Both the position numbers and the translations under genes were made by a program. A stretch of 64,000 nt of DNA. Origin: Parascedosporium putredinis. Its lineage: Eukaryota > Ascomycota > Sordariomycetes > Microascales > Microascaceae. The stretch is from the NCBI GenBank assembly GCA_949357655.1, contig CASHTG010000007.1, forward strand, positions 620,001 through 684,000, read 5' to 3'. Below, piece after piece: positions 62,600-64,000 of this stretch (position 1 is the first letter of the stretch; every line of letters begins with the position of its first letter). The notes beneath the pieces were generated by a model. It was not told the DNA's origin, ran no database searches, and saw nothing but the letters and a program-made list of their open reading frames with translations.

Positions 62600-63690
62600 T
62601 TACAGAGAAAGGCTGATGCAGCCGTCGGACGAGTCCTCCTGGAAGATGCCTCCAAAGATGATGCCCTCGTCGATGCCGGCCTCCTGGAAACCATCCTTGG
62701 TGATGTCGCCGGCGGAGTCGGTGGGCTTCTTGAGGACGCCAAAGTGGAACTGGCCCTGGCCGCTGACGTCGTTGGCGATGGCGTCGGTCTGCTCCTCGAG
62801 GGGTCGGAGCCGGTGGAGTAGAAGACTTGGGTGGTGCTATGGAGCAGTGTTAGTAAACGAAGTTGACAGGGGAAAAAAGAAAAAGAGCAAAACCAGCCAT
62901 GCGGTACTTACAGAGCATTAAAGTCGAGGAGGACGCCAAAGTTGTGGAAGACGCCCGCGGTGAAGGCGGTGCTGAACAAGAGGTTGCCCTGGTTGACGTT
63001 GCCAAAGAGCTGGAGGGTGTCGGGGTCGGCGGTGTTGCCGCCGAGGATGGTGCCGGTCTTGAGCACGACCTGGTTGGTGGAGAAGTCGTTGCTCTCGAGG
63101 AAGACGAGTTGGTACTCGTGGGAGAGGTTGAGGGGCCGGGCGGCGTCCTTCATGAGGCTAAAGTGGAGGGTCTTGACGCCGGTGGTGGAGGGTCGGTGCC
63201 GGAGTTGGAGGCCGGGATGAGCTCGGCGCGGCGGAAGCCCGTTTGCACGTTGTCGGGGGAGGGGGAAGATGGAGTCGTCGGAGATGGTGACTTCGAAGGG
63301 GGCGGTGCCGTCGTCGAACTGAAGGGGAAAGCATGGGGTGTTAGGTAAAAAGGTAGAAGAAACAGGGAGGAATTCAAGGTTTTCTCTTCATGTGTGCCCG
63401 ACTCGTCTTCATTTTTGGGGTTCATTGGTGTTTCTGAGAGGCCGCGGAGAAGTGCAACTAAAGAGACTTACAATGGACAAGCCAGCGTTGGGGAGCTTGA
63501 TCAGTTGGCCAAAGGAGAGACCCTGGCCAAAGACATTATCGGGGCTAAAGATGTTGTTGTTGGCATCAAAGTCGGCGGCGGCGAAGTCATCGGGCGTCCT
63601 GCCGTCGAACTGGAGAGTGCACTCCTGCGCCGACACCAGCGGCAGCGCGGAAAGGAGGAGGGAGAAGAGGGCGGATCGGGAGGGAGCCAT
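62600..63690 (-). CDS. Secreted GH131 beta-glucanase, four apparent frameshifts
   Basis: Predicted extracellular beta-glucanase; GH131 members cut beta-1,3-, beta-1,6- and beta-1,4-glucans. Exons are 63690-63472, 63318-62912 and 62836-62600 with GT-AG introns of 153 and 75 bases. A signal peptide (MAPSRSALFSLLLSALPLVSA) is followed by ECTLQFDGRTPDDF. Family stretches: NVFGQGLSFGQLIKLP, NVQTGFRRAELIPASNSGTD, VKTLHFSLMKDAARPLNLSH, YQLVFLES, VLKTGTILGGN, FHNFGVLLDF and GGIFQEDSSDGCISL. The Glu residues in FRRAEL and FLES are candidates for the active site (family knowledge, recalled). Frame breaks lie at the G runs (plus strand) 63255-63265, where two bases are missing, 63190-63192, and 62800-62803. 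Allowing for these gives exactly 288 residues. The gene lacks a carbohydrate-binding module. Confidence 0.88.
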
Positions 63691-64000
63691 TTTGATTCTT
63701 TTGGGGGAATGAAGAGGAGAAAAAGAGTAAGAGTGAAGGAAAGAAGTGTATAAAAAAGTACAAGAATAAAATGATCCTGTCCAGAGGATTAGAAGCGAAA
63801 GATGATAAAAATGCAAAAAGGCTGAGAAAGCGACAGACTACGATGCGCACGTCAAGACCAAGAACTTCCAAGAGAAAAAAGAGAGGGAGAGAAGGAGAGG
63901 AAAATCCCCAAGACTTGATGGCGACGATCACCCTCGTCGGATCTTATACGATGCTTCGACCCGCGCTTGGGAATGCAGAGTGGATTTTCCTTACAACAGC
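63691..64000. other. Promoter region of the GH131 gene
   Basis: GA-rich on the plus strand, so CT-rich on the gene strand, up to about 63900. It is the expected leader and promoter. No gene is seen. Confidence 0.5.

Noticed and set aside
1..64000. Repeat-induced point mutation or true pseudogenes as the cause of the frame breaks
   Set aside because: RIP makes C-to-T substitutions, not indels. Motifs and active-site residues are otherwise intact on both sides of every break, and losses are limited to G/C runs.
1..64000. CRISPR arrays, rRNA genes, intact transposons or a biosynthetic gene cluster
   Set aside because: No regularly spaced repeats, no rRNA-like sequence, no transposase or reverse-transcriptase motifs and no core biosynthetic enzyme were seen by eye.

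Overview
This is a stretch of a filamentous ascomycete (Sordariomycete-like) nuclear genome. The grounds are short GT-AG introns of about 55-155 bases in nearly every gene, pyrimidine-rich leaders, GC-rich coding sequence, and a typical fungal gene set (MAL-type sugar porter, GH128 and GH131 glucanases, sedolisin, PTS2 thiolase, a medusa-like regulator). The species cannot be named from the sequence.

Layout: 1-571 (+) is the 3' end of a probable fungal transcription factor. 4305-6660 (+) is an eight-exon sugar transporter and the only multi-exon gene whose frame is fully intact. 7121-7192 (-) is tRNA-Arg(ACG). 7806-9033 (-) is an alpha/beta hydrolase. 11368-13914 (+) is a SulP sulfate permease with a STAS domain, tail to tail with a peroxisomal 3-ketoacyl-CoA thiolase at 14692-16015 (-). 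18415-19548 (-) is a GPI-anchored GH128 glucanase. About 30 kb (19549-50134) then holds no gene I can support: alternating CT-rich and GA-rich blocks, microsatellites and one degenerate coding relic. 50135-52538 (+) is a conserved developmental regulator, probably medusa type. A second poor stretch runs to 60078. A secreted sedolisin peptidase (60079-62092, +) and a secreted GH131 beta-glucanase (62600-63690, -) close the window tail to tail.

The strongest window-wide observation is technical. Seven of the eight protein genes contain frame breaks, and almost all sit in runs of G or C. Every break I could resolve is explained by loss of a single base (two at one or two places). After allowing for them, each complete gene comes out at an exact multiple of three with family domains continuous across the breaks. 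This points to under-called G/C homopolymers in the consensus rather than widespread pseudogenes. I therefore annotate these loci as CDS with apparent frameshifts. Any gene-free claim should be read with the same caution.

Functionally the genes do not form an obvious cluster. Several deal with nutrient uptake and secretion (sugar, sulfate, extracellular protein and glucan) and cell-wall glucan; the thiolase serves peroxisomal beta-oxidation. I did not find a convincing new system. The best leads are the gene-poor region upstream of the regulator and the unassigned coding relics.
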